Origin: Pseudomonadota bacterium
Lineage (GTDB): Bacteria > Pseudomonadota > Gammaproteobacteria > Burkholderiales > Casimicrobiaceae
Assembly: GCA_009786025.1 (NCBI GenBank)
Contig: WQUA01000004.1
Span: 1-64,000, forward strand
Length of the DNA: 64,000 nt
Direction: 5' to 3'
Below, one piece after another: positions 40,626 through 49,678 of this stretch (its first letter is position 1; each line of letters begins with the position of its first letter). The notes under the pieces are model-generated. The model worked only from the letters and a program-made list of their open reading frames with translations, did no database searches and was not told the origin of the DNA. A program made the position numbers and the translations under genes.

Positions 40626-41786
40626 TTATCTTTTGCGACGGCTGAACGCGCGCGGCGGAATTCCCACCAGCAACAACAGCGTCAACACCATCGGAGAGGT
40701 GCGCACAAAGATCACCCGTTTTTTGGCGCTCTCGGCGCGCGCCACCAGATTGGCCAGCGCGCCGCCATACGAAAAATCGACACGCGGCACGCCATGCATA
40801 TCAATCATCAATTCATCGTACAACGGCAACCGTTCTTTGAGCGCTGCCAACTGCGGCGCATGCGCACCTTGCAACACGCCGCGCCAGACCATCATGTTCG
40901 GCGGCAGCGGTGCTTCTTCCTGCGCGTCTGCTGCCACTGCCTCCGTCGCTCCGGTCACTTTCGCTACCGGTTGCTGCAATGGTCGCCCCCGAGCTGGCTC
41001 CCAGGCCGGCGGCGAAACCTCGAAGCGCAGCGCGAAATCGAGCGCGCACACTTCAAACAAAGTTTCGTCCTGCTGCCATTGCAACAACTCAAGCCACAGT
41101 TGCCAATAGCCCTCGCCTTCTCTACCCGAAGCATCAACCGCACGCTTCGTCGTTCCTTCGAGCAAAGTTTGCGGCCACGGCTCCAGCACAATGTTCAATT
41201 GCAAACGGCGAACCTTCGCCAACACTTGCGCCAGATGCAGCGCGCCTTCTTCATCGCTCAGAACCAGACGGGTCAAGTCCACCTGATACGCTTCTTTTTC
41301 CGGCGCATCGAGAACATGCAGCAACGGCGCCGTCAGCGCTTTGTTGGCAACAACGATCTCGCCACTCAGCCGTATCCGCGCGCTTGTCACCTCCGCTTTG
41401 GCCGAAGGGTCTGCTCCCGACGGCCGCAACCCCGACGCCAGCGAAACGCGCGGAACCCATACTGGCGGCGATTGTTCAAAGCGCGCCGCGTATTCCATCC
41501 CATAGCGCTCAAAAGCCGTCTGATTGCCGGACTGCTGATACAGATCAAGCAGCGCCAGCCACACCAGCGGCATCGCCGCCGTTTCCGGCTCGGTCGCAAT
41601 GGCTTCTTCAAGCACTCTCCGGGCAGCATCCAACTGACCGCTCGCATGCATCAGCGCAGCGGTTTCGAGCACTGCGCTCAACCCCGACGCAGACGACATC
41701 GCGCCCCCGACCGAGGAAGGTCGAGAGTTAATACGAGGCAACTGCCCGACGGCAGTCAGTGTTTGTGGAGCCTCCTCCTTAGCCAT
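40626..41786 (-). CDS. Tandem helical-STAS domain protein, unknown
   Basis: 386 residues starting [11 protein letters not shown] (an in-frame TTG at 41831 would add 15). It appears to contain two copies of the same unit. First: a helical segment ending [14 protein letters not shown] (about 93-115) followed by a STAS-like fold (about 130-225). Second: a helical segment ending [13 protein letters not shown] (about 252-265) followed by a STAS-like fold (about 295-385, [19 protein letters not shown]). No transport domain is present. STAS modules mostly regulate partners by protein contact, so a regulatory role is possible but unproven. Lies between sodB and hslV, same strand. Confidence 0.7.
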   Translation of the reverse strand: MAKEEAPQTLTAVGQLPRINSRPSSVGGAMSSASGLSAVLETAALMHASGQLDAARRVLEEAIATEPETAAMPLVWLALLDLYQQSGNQTAFERYGMEYAARFEQSPPVWVPRVSLASGLRPSGADPSAKAEVTSARIRLSGEIVVANKALTAPLLHVLDAPEKEAYQVDLTRLVLSDEEGALHLAQVLAKVRRLQLNIVLEPWPQTLLEGTTKRAVDASGREGEGYWQLWLELLQWQQDETLFEVCALDFALRFEVSPPAWEPARGRPLQQPVAKVTGATEAVAADAQEEAPLPPNMMVWRGVLQGAHAPQLAALKERLPLYDELMIDMHGVPRVDFSYGGALANLVARAESAKKRVIFVRTSPMVLTLLLLVGIPPRAFSRRKR

Positions 41787-41850
41787 TTTTCTGTTGCGCT
41801 GTTCTTCGCGCTGTTGCAACCTTTTTAGCAAACTTCAAAAAATGCACTCG

Positions 41851-42444
41851 TCAGCCGAGATTCGACGCAGCGACATCCCAGTCAAGCAATTGCTCGATCA
41901 CCGCCTTGACGTAATCAGCGCGACGATTCTGGTAATCCAGATAATACGCATGCTCCCAAACGTCGATCGTCAGCAACGGCGTCAGTCCACGCGTAAACGG
42001 CACCTCGGCATTGCCGGTTTTGACGACCTCGAGCTTACCGGCGGCGTTCTTGACCAGCCAGCCCCAGCCCGAACCGAATTGCCCGATGGTCGTATCCGCC
42101 AGCGCCTTTTTCAGCGCCTCAAAGCTGCCGAAGCTCTCGTCAATCATCGCCGCCAATGTTCCGACCGGCTGGCGGGCGCCGCGCGGGTTCAGCCCGTTCC
42201 AGTAAAACGTGTGGTTCCAAACCTGCGCCGCGTTATTGAAAACCGCCACCTGATCGGCCTTCCCGGCCACCCGCTCAATCAACGATTTCAGTTCGGCGCT
42301 CTCGAATTCCGTTCCTTTGACCAACCCGTTCAGATTATCAACATAGGTTTTATGGTGCTTGCCATAGTGAAAACTCAGCGTATTGGCGCTAATGATCGGC
42401 GCCAACGCGTTCTCGGCAAAGGGAAGAGAAGGAAGCGTAAACAT
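41851..42444 (-). CDS. sodB: Superoxide dismutase (Fe/Mn type)
   Basis: 197 residues. Metal ligands are in [20 protein letters not shown], and [18 protein letters not shown] (Asp and His of the DxWEHAYY motif). Length and the overall sequence fit SodB (iron form); metal identity is not certain from sequence. Cytoplasmic, removes superoxide. Shortly downstream lies the STAS gene. Confidence 0.96.
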   Translation of the reverse strand: MFTLPSLPFAENALAPIISANTLSFHYGKHHKTYVDNLNGLVKGTEFESAELKSLIERVAGKADQVAVFNNAAQVWNHTFYWNGLNPRGARQPVGTLAAMIDESFGSFEALKKALADTTIGQFGSGWGWLVKNAAGKLEVVKTGNAEVPFTRGLTPLLTIDVWEHAYYLDYQNRRADYVKAVIEQLLDWDVAASNLG

Positions 42445-42559
42445 GTGATACTCCTGAAATAATTATAAACGATTAGAAACAAATACTAACGTTTCATGAT
42501 ACCGCCTTTTGCTCCGAACAGTACGTCATACCATACGGAAAAAGACAGCGTCGAGAAAA

Positions 42560-43087
42560 TTACTGTAACCCGATGACACCGCAGGCAACCCGTGAGCCGC
42601 CGTTGCCGTCCGGCTGCGATCGGTAATCATCGGAACCACTCTGTACAACCAGCGCCCGACCGATGATGCTGCGAGGCCCCGGCCAAACACTGATGCCGTC
42701 CATCTCAAACGACACCTTGGCGATACCCCGACTGTCCGCTTTGAGATTGGGAAGATCGCCGGCATGATGCGGCGAAGCACTGTAATGGCCATGCGGCTGA
42801 CCATCGGGATTGAAATGATTACCCGCACTCGACGCATCGGGCGCCGAGCAGTCGCCCAATTCATGAACATGAAACCCGTGCTCGCTATCGGGCGGTAGTC
42901 CGTGCAGATCGACCATTACCATCACCCGCGCGCCACGCTGCTCAAGCCAAACTGTTCCGCCCACCTGATGACCCTGGGTCGGCGCGACCACGGCAATCGC
43001 CCGATCCTTGCCGCCAAAAAGCGTCACACAACCGCCCAGCGACAACATCCCCAGCGCTACGACCAACAGCCAACCAACCCGCCTCAT
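42560..43087 (-). CDS. sodC: Cu/Zn superoxide dismutase lipoprotein SodC
   Basis: 175 residues starting MRRVGWLLVVALGMLSLGGC, a signal peptide with lipobox. Copper ligands HVH occur in GFHVHELGDCSAP; zinc and copper ligands continue through NHFNPDGQPHGHYSASPHHAGDLPNL. The second disulfide Cys is at RVACGVIGLQ. Periplasmic, lipid-anchored. Starts 17 bases after the dksA stop; the first 45 residues of a longer frame are dksA overlap and rejected. Confidence 0.95.
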   Translation of the reverse strand: MRRVGWLLVVALGMLSLGGCVTLFGGKDRAIAVVAPTQGHQVGGTVWLEQRGARVMVMVDLHGLPPDSEHGFHVHELGDCSAPDASSAGNHFNPDGQPHGHYSASPHHAGDLPNLKADSRGIAKVSFEMDGISVWPGPRSIIGRALVVQSGSDDYRSQPDGNGGSRVACGVIGLQ

Positions 43088-43104
43088 AATGCCATCGCCG
43101 GAAA

Positions 43105-43548
43105 TCAATCGCCGTACAACTTTTGCACGCGCTCCCAGCGCTCCTGCGCCTCCAGCGACAATGTTGCCGTCGGTCGCGCCAGCAACCGTGGAATCCCGAT
43201 TGGCTCGCCGGTTTCCTCGCAAAACCCGTATTCGCCGCTTTCGATCATACGCAGCGATTTCTCGACCTTCTTCAGCAGCTTGTGCTCGCGATCGCGCGTA
43301 CGCAGTTCCAGCGTATATTCCTCTTCGAGCGTCGCCCGGTCCGAAGGATCCGTCGTCACCTCCGTCTCGCGCAAACGCTCGCCGGTATCGTCGGCGTTTT
43401 GCAACAACTGCGCCTTCAAATCCAGCAAACGCTTCTTGAAGAACGCCAGTTGCTCTTCATTCATGTAATCCTTCTCGGGAGCCTTGAGAATTCGCTCCTC
43501 GGTCAATTCACGGGCTTTCTTGGCAGCCGGTGCCGTTTTGGTAACCAT
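43105..43548 (-). CDS. dksA: RNA polymerase-binding factor DksA
   Basis: 147 residues starting MVTKTAP. Coiled coil with acidic tip: YMNEEQLAFFKKRLLDLKAQ, NADDTGERLRETE and DPSDRATLEEE (the DxxDxA tip). The C-terminal domain EYGFCEETGEPIGIPRLLARPTATLSLEAQERWE has a single Cys, as in many beta- and alphaproteobacterial DksA that do not use a four-Cys zinc finger. GAGG six bases upstream of ATG. Acts with ppGpp. Forms a unit with sodC. Confidence 0.95.
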   Translation of the reverse strand: MVTKTAPAAKKARELTEERILKAPEKDYMNEEQLAFFKKRLLDLKAQLLQNADDTGERLRETEVTTDPSDRATLEEEYTLELRTRDREHKLLKKVEKSLRMIESGEYGFCEETGEPIGIPRLLARPTATLSLEAQERWERVQKLYGD

Positions 43549-43798
43549 GTTGACCTCGCTTTCCGCTCGATACGACGGTGGGAACAAAGCCCGCCAACCG
43601 CATTAAAAACTATAATTATAACGTGCTCCGCCCATTTGTAACATCCAACCCTTCAGGCCGATGAGATACCCGGGAGAGTTCGGTAACATGATGTTTTTGC
43701 GAAGGTTTTTAAAAAGGCTGTTATGAAAAATACCTTTCGCGGCATGAGAACAGGTCAGCACCGTATTCGAGATGGCCGCACCCCTCGACACTTTGTTG
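43549..43798. promoter_or_regulatory. dksA promoter region
   Basis: A possible TATAAT on the minus strand occupies 43615-43620, with TTACAA 15 bases further upstream, a sub-optimal spacing. No gene is seen in the remainder of this stretch. Confidence 0.4.
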
Positions 43799-44221
43799 TT
43801 ATTGGTAGGCGGTGGTGGTGATACGGATGCCTTCCTGTATCCGCTCTTGGGTCAGTTTGCCGGTTTCGTCGTAGGTGACTTCGACGGTTCTTGTCTGGCC
43901 GTTGACGGTTTCGGTGGCCTTGGTCTTTCTGCCGTTTCTGTCCAGGGTGTACTGGAAGTTTGCCAGCGTTGTGCCGTCGGCCTTTTTGTGGACGATGGCT
44001 GTAAGTTGGTTGGCAGCGTTGTAGCTGTATTCGCTGGTCGTGCCGTTGGTTCTCGTGATCTTGGTACGGTTGCCATTGGCGTCGTATTCGAACGCGGTTT
44101 CGCTGTTGTCGGGTGCGACGATTTTTTCAACACGGTTGAGAGCGCCGTAGGTGTCGTTACGGGCGGGAATATAGGCAGGCGCCAGTGATGAAATGAGAAA
44201 CCCTAAAGTGGCGATGGGTTT
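43799..44221 (-). pseudogene. Rhs/YD-repeat protein fragment, 5' truncated
   Basis: The minus-strand frame (140 codons, TAA at 43799-43801) contains YD-repeat units: TAFEYDANGNRTKI, SEYSYNAANQLTAIV, FQYTLDRNGRKTKA and VEVTYDETGKLTQERI. It ends just after TTTAYQ, without the usual hypervariable toxin end. It is preceded by a stop codon and a hydrophobic stretch and has no start codon. No other reading frame here makes sense, so it appears to be the remnant of a larger Rhs gene. Confidence 0.7.
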
Positions 44222-44398
44222 CTATTGCGCGTAAGGAGCATAACTTCTATGCTTTGTGTGTGCAGCTCACAAGGCTTTACTTCGACCGAATCGATAGAGA
44301 ATCTTTCCCGCTTTTTTTGAAAGAATGCGAATTTCAGCTCAATTATGGAGAGCCATGAGAGCAGCTAAAAGTTTTGCGCTTGCGGTGTAATATTTGAC
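44222..44398. other. Gap between Rhs remnant and rnhB
   Basis: A 23-codon plus-strand frame at 44249-44320 (MLCVCSSQGFTSTESIENLS) has AAGGAG upstream but at wide spacing, and no family. I see no other feature. Confidence 0.35.
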
Positions 44399-45031
44399 CT
44401 AATCCACTTCAGCCCCTTGTTTTATTGTTTCTACGTTGCGATTGCGCACCGAAGCCACCGGCGCAAAGCTTTTGCGGTGTTCAGAGCAAGCGCCGTGCGC
44501 CGCCAGCGCCACCAAGTGCGCGGCTGTTCCATAGCCTTTGTGTTGTCGAAAACCATAAACCGGATAGCGAACATCAAGCGCTATCATCTGCGCGTCGCGC
44601 ACTGTTTTGGCGAGAATCGACGCCGCCGAAATCGCCGCGACATCACGATCGCCTTTGACGATGGTGCGAACCGGGCACAGTAACGCCGGCGCCTGGTTGC
44701 CATCGACCCAGGCTTCGTGTGGCGTCACCGATAATGCCGCGACCGCCCGCTGCATCGCCAACATCGTCGCCTGCAAAATATTGAGGCGATCAATTTCTTC
44801 GACGGTCGCTTCACCCAGCGCAAAAGCCAGCGCCTGACTGCGAATGTCTTGCGCCAACCGCGCGCGCGCTTTCGCCGACAAAGCTTTGGAATCGCGCAAA
44901 CCAGCAATAGGCCGCGCTGGATCGAGAATCACGGCAGCGGCCACAACGTTGCCGGCCAACGGCCCGCGCCCCGCTTCATCGACGCCAGCAATCAGTGTTG
45001 ACGTTTGCTCTTTGTTCTCGCTACAGCCCAT
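44399..45031 (-). CDS. rnhB: Ribonuclease HII
   Basis: 210 residues. Catalytic motif [15 protein letters not shown] (about 14-28, Asp and Glu), [13 protein letters not shown] and AGTT-free tail with [17 protein letters not shown] give RNase HII. Removes RNA-DNA junctions. It ends the leftward lipid A block. Confidence 0.96.
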   Translation of the reverse strand: MGCSENKEQTSTLIAGVDEAGRGPLAGNVVAAAVILDPARPIAGLRDSKALSAKARARLAQDIRSQALAFALGEATVEEIDRLNILQATMLAMQRAVAALSVTPHEAWVDGNQAPALLCPVRTIVKGDRDVAAISAASILAKTVRDAQMIALDVRYPVYGFRQHKGYGTAAHLVALAAHGACSEHRKSFAPVASVRNRNVETIKQGAEVD

Positions 45032-45053
45032 CGCTCACCCACTAAAAATTTTC

Positions 45054-45151
45054 ACCGCAAAGAACGCATAGAGCGCAAAGAATATCTCATGCGAAGGCGC
45101 GAGGAATGAGAATCCCTCTCCCGCTTGCTGAAGAGGGAAAGACTTTTCTTC
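45054..45151. repeat. Repeat between rnhB and lpxB
   Basis: AAAGAACGCATAGAGCGCAA-AGAATATCTC (45059-45088) recurs at 46351-46380 with two differences. It is followed by AATCCCTCTCCCGCTTGCTGAAGAGGGA (near 45111-45138), the palindromic type. Confidence 0.65.
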
Positions 45152-45156
45152 GCGGC

Positions 45157-46326
45157 TCATTGGTTTAACTCTGTCAGCGCCAATTCTTCCAGAACGGCTT
45201 CCGCCGCTCGCGCGCCGGTATCGACTTTCAGCGCCCGCGCCATCTCAGCAAACGTCGCTTCGATTTCCCGTCGTCGTGGTTCATCGCGGTACAACGTCAA
45301 TGCTTCGGCGGCCAACGCTTCCGGTGTTGCCGCTTCCTGCATCAGTTCCGGCGCGATGAAACGCTGCGCCAGCACGTTGGGCAACCCCACCCAGGGCACT
45401 TCCAACATTCGCTTGACGATCCATACAGTGATTGCCGGGCCGCGATAAAAAATAATGTGCGGACAACGCGCCAGCGCCGCTTCGAGCGTCGCCGTGCCGG
45501 ACGCCACCAGCCCCACATCCGCTGCCTGCAAGATTTCTTCGGCTCCCCCATCGATCAGCGTCAGCGGCACTTCGGCACGCGTGCCGGCTGCTCGCAAGGT
45601 TTCAAAACGCGCCCTCGCCTCCGACGACACCATCGGCAGCAGAAAACGCGCTTCAGGCAGCGCCCGCCGAATCCGTTGCGCTGTCTCCACCAACAGCACA
45701 GTATGGTGTTTCAGTTCCGACATTCGGCTGCCCGGCAGTAACGCAAATATCGGCGCATTGCCCGTGAGTTGCAACGCTTCTCGCGCCCGCGCCCGCGATC
45801 CTTCATCGGCTGCGCGTTGCGCCGCCGGATGTCCCACATAGGTCACAGGAACCCCCTGCGCCTCATACAGCGACGGCTCAAACGGAAACAACGCCAGCAC
45901 CCGATGCGCCGATGCGCCGATTTTCGGAATGCGCCCGCGTCGCCAGGCCCACACCGATGGACTGACGAAATGAATCGTCCGCATCCCCGATTGTTTGAGC
46001 GCCCGTTCCATCCCGAGCGTAAAATCCGGGGCGTCGATACCGACGCACAACGCGGCACCTTCGTCTTGCATTCGCTGGATCAACGCCTTGCGCAACCGCC
46101 ACAATCCCGGCAAATGGCGAACCACTTCGATAAGGCCGTGAACCGACAAGCGTTCCATCGGAAACCAGCTCTCAGCGCCGAGCGCCTGCATACGTGGCCC
46201 GGCGATACCGACGAAGCGAGCATCCGGCAAATGCGGGCGCAACGCTTCAATCAACGCCGCACCGAGTTTGTCGCCGGACGCTTCACCGGCAACGAGGCCA
46301 ATTTTGAGAGGTTGCGCGTTTTTCAT
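45157..46326 (-). CDS. lpxB: Lipid A disaccharide synthase LpxB
   Basis: 389 residues. GEASGDKLGAALIEAL near residues 15-30, HFVSPSVWAWRRGRIPKI near 118-135 and LLPGSRMSEL are family signatures. Joins UDP-diacyl-GlcN and lipid X. In the block lpxA-lpxB-rnhB, but separated from lpxA by 236 bases holding repeats. Confidence 0.96.
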   Translation of the reverse strand: MKNAQPLKIGLVAGEASGDKLGAALIEALRPHLPDARFVGIAGPRMQALGAESWFPMERLSVHGLIEVVRHLPGLWRLRKALIQRMQDEGAALCVGIDAPDFTLGMERALKQSGMRTIHFVSPSVWAWRRGRIPKIGASAHRVLALFPFEPSLYEAQGVPVTYVGHPAAQRAADEGSRARAREALQLTGNAPIFALLPGSRMSELKHHTVLLVETAQRIRRALPEARFLLPMVSSEARARFETLRAAGTRAEVPLTLIDGGAEEILQAADVGLVASGTATLEAALARCPHIIFYRGPAITVWIVKRMLEVPWVGLPNVLAQRFIAPELMQEAATPEALAAEALTLYRDEPRRREIEATFAEMARALKVDTGARAAEAVLEELALTELNQ

Positions 46327-46350
46327 GGGTGATTGTCAAGTTTTAACTGA

Positions 46351-46510
46351 AAAGAACGCATAGAACACAAAGAATATCTCTCGCTAAGATGCGGAGAAGA
46401 GCGTTCGTAGGAACGGGTTTCAAACCCGCCCTTGCATGAAACGCCCCTCTCTCCCGGCCTTCGACCACCCTCTCCCACGAGGGAAGAGGGTTGTTCTTCT
46501 TCGCGCCTTC
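46351..46510. repeat. Repeat cluster between lpxA and lpxB
   Basis: AAAGAACGCATAGAACACAA-AGAATATCTC (46351-46380) parallels 45059-45088. AGGAACGGGTTTCAAACCCG-CCCTTG (46409-46434) is the inverse of 19906-19932. CCCTCTCCCACGAGGGAAGAGGG (about 46468-46490) is palindromic. Confidence 0.7.
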
Positions 46511-46562
46511 GCGTGAAGTGTCCCCCGGACTGCGCTTCGCTTATCCTGGCTACGATATCGAA

Positions 46563-47339
46563 TCAGCGGACAATGCCGCGCCCCTCTGCTTCCAGAAAAC
46601 GCAACAACACTTCGAGAGCCGGGAATTGCATTGCTTCCTGCGCGATCTTGTCGCGCGCTTCTTTCAACGTCAGCCCTTCGCGGTACAGCGTTTTATACGC
46701 GCGGCGAATTGCTTGAATCTCGTCTGCCGAAAAACCGCGGCGACGCAAGCCCTCGCTGTTGGTGCCCGCCGGTTTCGCCGGATATCCGGCCACTGTCGTA
46801 TAGGGTGGCACATCCTGCACGATGATCGACCCGCCCGCCGCCATCGCATGCGCGCCGATCCGGCAAAACTGGTGTACACCGGAAAAACCTCCCATCGTCG
46901 CGTAATCGCCGACATGCACATGCCCCGATAACTGCGCGCCGTTAGAAAACACGGTATGGTCACCCACCACGCAATCATGCGCGATATGAGTGTAAGCCAG
47001 CAGCCAGTTGCCGTTACCAATTTTTGTGTCGCCGCGATCCTGCACGGTGCCGGCGTGAATGGTGACGTACTCGCGAAGGGTGTTGTGATCGCCGATGGTT
47101 GTTGTGACCGGCTCGCCATTATATTTCTTATCCTGCGAAATTTCACCGACCGAACAGAATTGAAAAATACGATTGTGACGCCCCAGTGTGGTGTTGCCGG
47201 TCAACACCACGTGTGGGCCAATCACCGAACCAGCGCCGATTCTGACATGCGGACCGATGATCGAAAAAGCGCCGACCTCGACATCGTCGGCCAATTCGGC
47301 GCGCGGATCGACCAGCGCCTGCGAATGAATAATGGGCAT
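46563..47339 (-). CDS. lpxA: UDP-N-acetylglucosamine acyltransferase LpxA
   Basis: 258 residues. Hexapeptide-repeat left-handed beta helix in the first 190 residues, with IHSQALVDPRAELADDVEVG, and the catalytic His in IAHDCVVGDHTVFSN. A helical C-terminal cap follows. First acylation of lipid A. Follows fabZ in the conserved order, with about 93 bases between. Confidence 0.96.
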   Translation of the reverse strand: MPIIHSQALVDPRAELADDVEVGAFSIIGPHVRIGAGSVIGPHVVLTGNTTLGRHNRIFQFCSVGEISQDKKYNGEPVTTTIGDHNTLREYVTIHAGTVQDRGDTKIGNGNWLLAYTHIAHDCVVGDHTVFSNGAQLSGHVHVGDYATMGGFSGVHQFCRIGAHAMAAGGSIIVQDVPPYTTVAGYPAKPAGTNSEGLRRRGFSADEIQAIRRAYKTLYREGLTLKEARDKIAQEAMQFPALEVLLRFLEAEGRGIVR

Positions 47340-47431
47340 TGTTAACTCGTTTTGACCGCTCGTGGCTGTTGGGAGTTGGGGTTGCTCGGCCGTTGGGTTG
47401 CTGGGTTATATTTGGTTGGTTACTCAGTTTA

Positions 47432-47938
47432 TCAGTCAATCACTTGCTGCTTGGCGTCCATGGTCTTCTGTGCGGCACTACGCAGCGGTGGCCGCAACGC
47501 CGCCATTAACACCGCTTCGCACGCCACTTGCCCATCGACCAGCGCCCGCGCTTTGTATTTGCCGATTCCGCGCGCCGTTCGGATCATTTCGGCCTCCAGC
47601 ACCAGCACATCACCGGGAATCACTTGCCGTTTGAACCGCGCTTCGTCGATGCCTGCGAACAGAATGATGCCGCGCTCGCCATCGGGCATTTTGGAAGCGC
47701 CGCTCTTGTACGCCAAAATAACCGCCGTCTGCGCCAGCGCTTCGATGACCAGCACGCCCGGCATCACCGGGTAATCGGGAAAATGCCCCATGAAAAACGG
47801 CTCGTTCATCGTGACATTTTTAATGCCGCGAATGAATACGTTGTTTTCGATCGAGACGATTTTATCGACCAGCAAAAATGGATAGCGATGCGGCAGCGTC
47901 GCGCAAATATCGTTAATGTCCATCAACACCTGATCCAT
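47432..47938 (-). CDS. fabZ: 3-hydroxyacyl-ACP dehydratase FabZ
   Basis: 168 residues starting [11 protein letters not shown]. Catalytic His and Glu lie in [33 protein letters not shown] precedes. Dehydrates 3-hydroxyacyl-ACP in fatty acid synthesis. A nearer Met at 47923 or the longer frame to 47965, which overlaps lpxD, are alternatives. The C-terminal [11 protein letters not shown] tail is a bit longer than usual. Confidence 0.94.
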   Translation of the reverse strand: MDQVLMDINDICATLPHRYPFLLVDKIVSIENNVFIRGIKNVTMNEPFFMGHFPDYPVMPGVLVIEALAQTAVILAYKSGASKMPDGERGIILFAGIDEARFKRQVIPGDVLVLEAEMIRTARGIGKYKARALVDGQVACEAVLMAALRPPLRSAAQKTMDAKQQVID

Positions 47939-47945
47939 GATTTTC

Positions 47946-49124
47946 TCAGTCCTCTTTATCTTCACTCTTCTCTACTGGCGTTTCGCCGGCCAATGCTTTC
48001 TCCAGTGTCCGCACCCTTTTGTACAGCGTATCAAGCTGGCGCAACTGCACGGCGTTTTTCTGCCATTGCCGATGCAGCTGCACCGGATACACACCGCTGT
48101 ACATTCCCGGCGTTTCGATCGACGAAAATATCGGCGTCGCCGCCGCCACCACAGCACCGTCAACAATCGACAAATGGCCGCCGATCATCGCCGCGCCGCC
48201 GATCCGGCAATACTTGCCGATTTTCACCGATCCCGAAATACCGGCACAACCAGCAATTGCAGCATGTGCACCAACGACGCAGTTATGTCCGATCTGCACC
48301 AGATTGTCGATCTTCGCACCCTCTTCGACAATGGTGTCGTCGAGCGCGCCGCGGTCGATGGTGGTGTTAGCGCCGATTTCGACATCGCTGTGCAGCACGA
48401 CCCGCCCAATCTGCGGAATCTTGAGCCAGCGCCCGCTCTCATTGGCAAAACCGAAGCCGTCGGCGCCGATCACGCAACCGCTATGCAATACGCAACGATC
48501 GCCGATCACGCAACGCGGATAAATCACCACGCGCGGATGAAGGCGAACATCATCGCCGATGATCACCTGTTCGCCGACCACGCAACCGGCGCCGACGATG
48601 CTGCGTGCGCCGACTACCGCCTGCTCGCCGATGGTTGCGTTCGGGCCGATGGAAGCATCGGGGGCTACCCGTGCCGTTGCCGCTACAGCCGCCGTCGGAT
48701 GGATACCCGCCGGTGGTTGCGGCTCAGGATACAAGCAATTCGCCGCCTTGGCGTAAGCAGCATAGGGATTGGTCGCCAACAAGCGCGCTTTCATGCCTGT
48801 CCACGCCGCCGCCTCGCGCGACGATAAAATCACCGCCGCCGCCTGCGTTGCCTCCAAGTGAATTCGGTATTTGGGGTCAGAGAGAAACGCGACATCGTTT
48901 GCACCGGCGCGATCCAGCGGCGCCGCGCCGCGAATCTCGATATCACCGTCGCCTTCCAGCGTCGCGCCGATAGCCTCCGCCAGCGCCGCCAATTTCCAGG
49001 GACGCACGGCAACGGCTGCCATCGTTGTTGAAGACTCAACAACAGCAGCCACAGAAGCAGATACTGGCGGCGCGGACGCTGGCGCAGGCTCAGGTTTCAC
49101 CGGCGCCCCGCTATTTGCTGGCAT
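47946..49124 (-). CDS. lpxD: UDP-3-O-acylglucosamine N-acyltransferase LpxD
   Basis: 392 residues from the ATG at 49124. N-terminal uridine-binding domain from about residue 42 ([20 protein letters not shown]), then the hexapeptide helix ([20 protein letters not shown]) with the catalytic His in [17 protein letters not shown]. Adds the second acyl chain. The first 35 residues are an Ala/Pro/Ser-rich tail not found in typical LpxD (about 340-350 residues). A Met at 49022 gives 358 residues and the family start, but the longer form overlaps skp as other genes here overlap; neither has a Shine-Dalgarno, so the start is unsure. Confidence 0.92.
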   Translation of the reverse strand: MPANSGAPVKPEPAPASAPPVSASVAAVVESSTTMAAVAVRPWKLAALAEAIGATLEGDGDIEIRGAAPLDRAGANDVAFLSDPKYRIHLEATQAAAVILSSREAAAWTGMKARLLATNPYAAYAKAANCLYPEPQPPAGIHPTAAVAATARVAPDASIGPNATIGEQAVVGARSIVGAGCVVGEQVIIGDDVRLHPRVVIYPRCVIGDRCVLHSGCVIGADGFGFANESGRWLKIPQIGRVVLHSDVEIGANTTIDRGALDDTIVEEGAKIDNLVQIGHNCVVGAHAAIAGCAGISGSVKIGKYCRIGGAAMIGGHLSIVDGAVVAAATPIFSSIETPGMYSGVYPVQLHRQWQKNAVQLRQLDTLYKRVRTLEKALAGETPVEKSEDKED

Positions 49125-49620
49125 CAAGTGCTTTGATGACCTTGTCGGTGATGTCGATACGTTTGCTGGCGTAAACGACCGGTTCTTGCAGGATCAAATC
49201 GAATTTTTCGGCTTCAGCGATTTCCTGAATCACTTTGTTGGCGCGCTCCTGTAAACCGCCCAACTCTTCGTTACGCCGCAGATTCAAATCCTCGCGAAAC
49301 TCACGTTGCTGTCGTTGCAGATCGCGCGACAGATTGGCCAATTCGCGCTCTTTGTCGCGTCGCGTTCCTTCCGCCATCGTCGTGCCGTCCTTGTCGAGCG
49401 ATGTCTGCAACGTCTGCACCTGTTTGGAAAGTTTCTGCAGGTCAGCGTCGCGCGCGGAAAACTCTTTCTCCAGCTTTTGCTGCGCTCGCTTGGCCGGCGC
49501 CGCTTCGCGGAACAATTTTTCGGTATTGACGAAACCGATTTTGTAATCTTCCGCCATCGCCGTTCCAACCAAAAATACACTCAATAACGCCCCAGAAATC
49601 AAAATCAGACGTTTGTTCAC
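49111..49620 (-). CDS. skp: Periplasmic chaperone Skp/OmpH
   Basis: 169 residues, with a GTG start at 49620 preceded by the strong AGAGGAG. Signal peptide VNKRLILISGALLSVFLVGTAMA is followed by IGFVNTEKLFRE and a long coiled coil, typical of the Skp tentacles. Holds unfolded outer-membrane proteins for BamA. Sits between bamA and lpxD; the longer ATG frame at 49644 has no Shine-Dalgarno. Confidence 0.92.
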   Translation of the reverse strand: MNKRLILISGALLSVFLVGTAMAEDYKIGFVNTEKLFREAAPAKRAQQKLEKEFSARDADLQKLSKQVQTLQTSLDKDGTTMAEGTRRDKERELANLSRDLQRQQREFREDLNLRRNEELGGLQERANKVIQEIAEAEKFDLILQEPVVYASKRIDITDKVIKALDASK

Positions 49621-49678
49621 GAAACTCTCCTCTAAAAAAAACACCGATCGGGCGTCCCCGATTTCCCATCAACTGTTA

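Noticed and set aside
40527..41828. 433-residue plus-strand frame opposite hslV and the STAS gene
   Set aside because: Arg/Gln-rich shadow without recognisable motifs, no ribosome binding site.
43772..44188. 138-residue plus-strand frame in the dksA-rnhB gap
   Set aside because: Lies antisense to the Rhs fragment, whose minus-strand frame has clear YD repeats.
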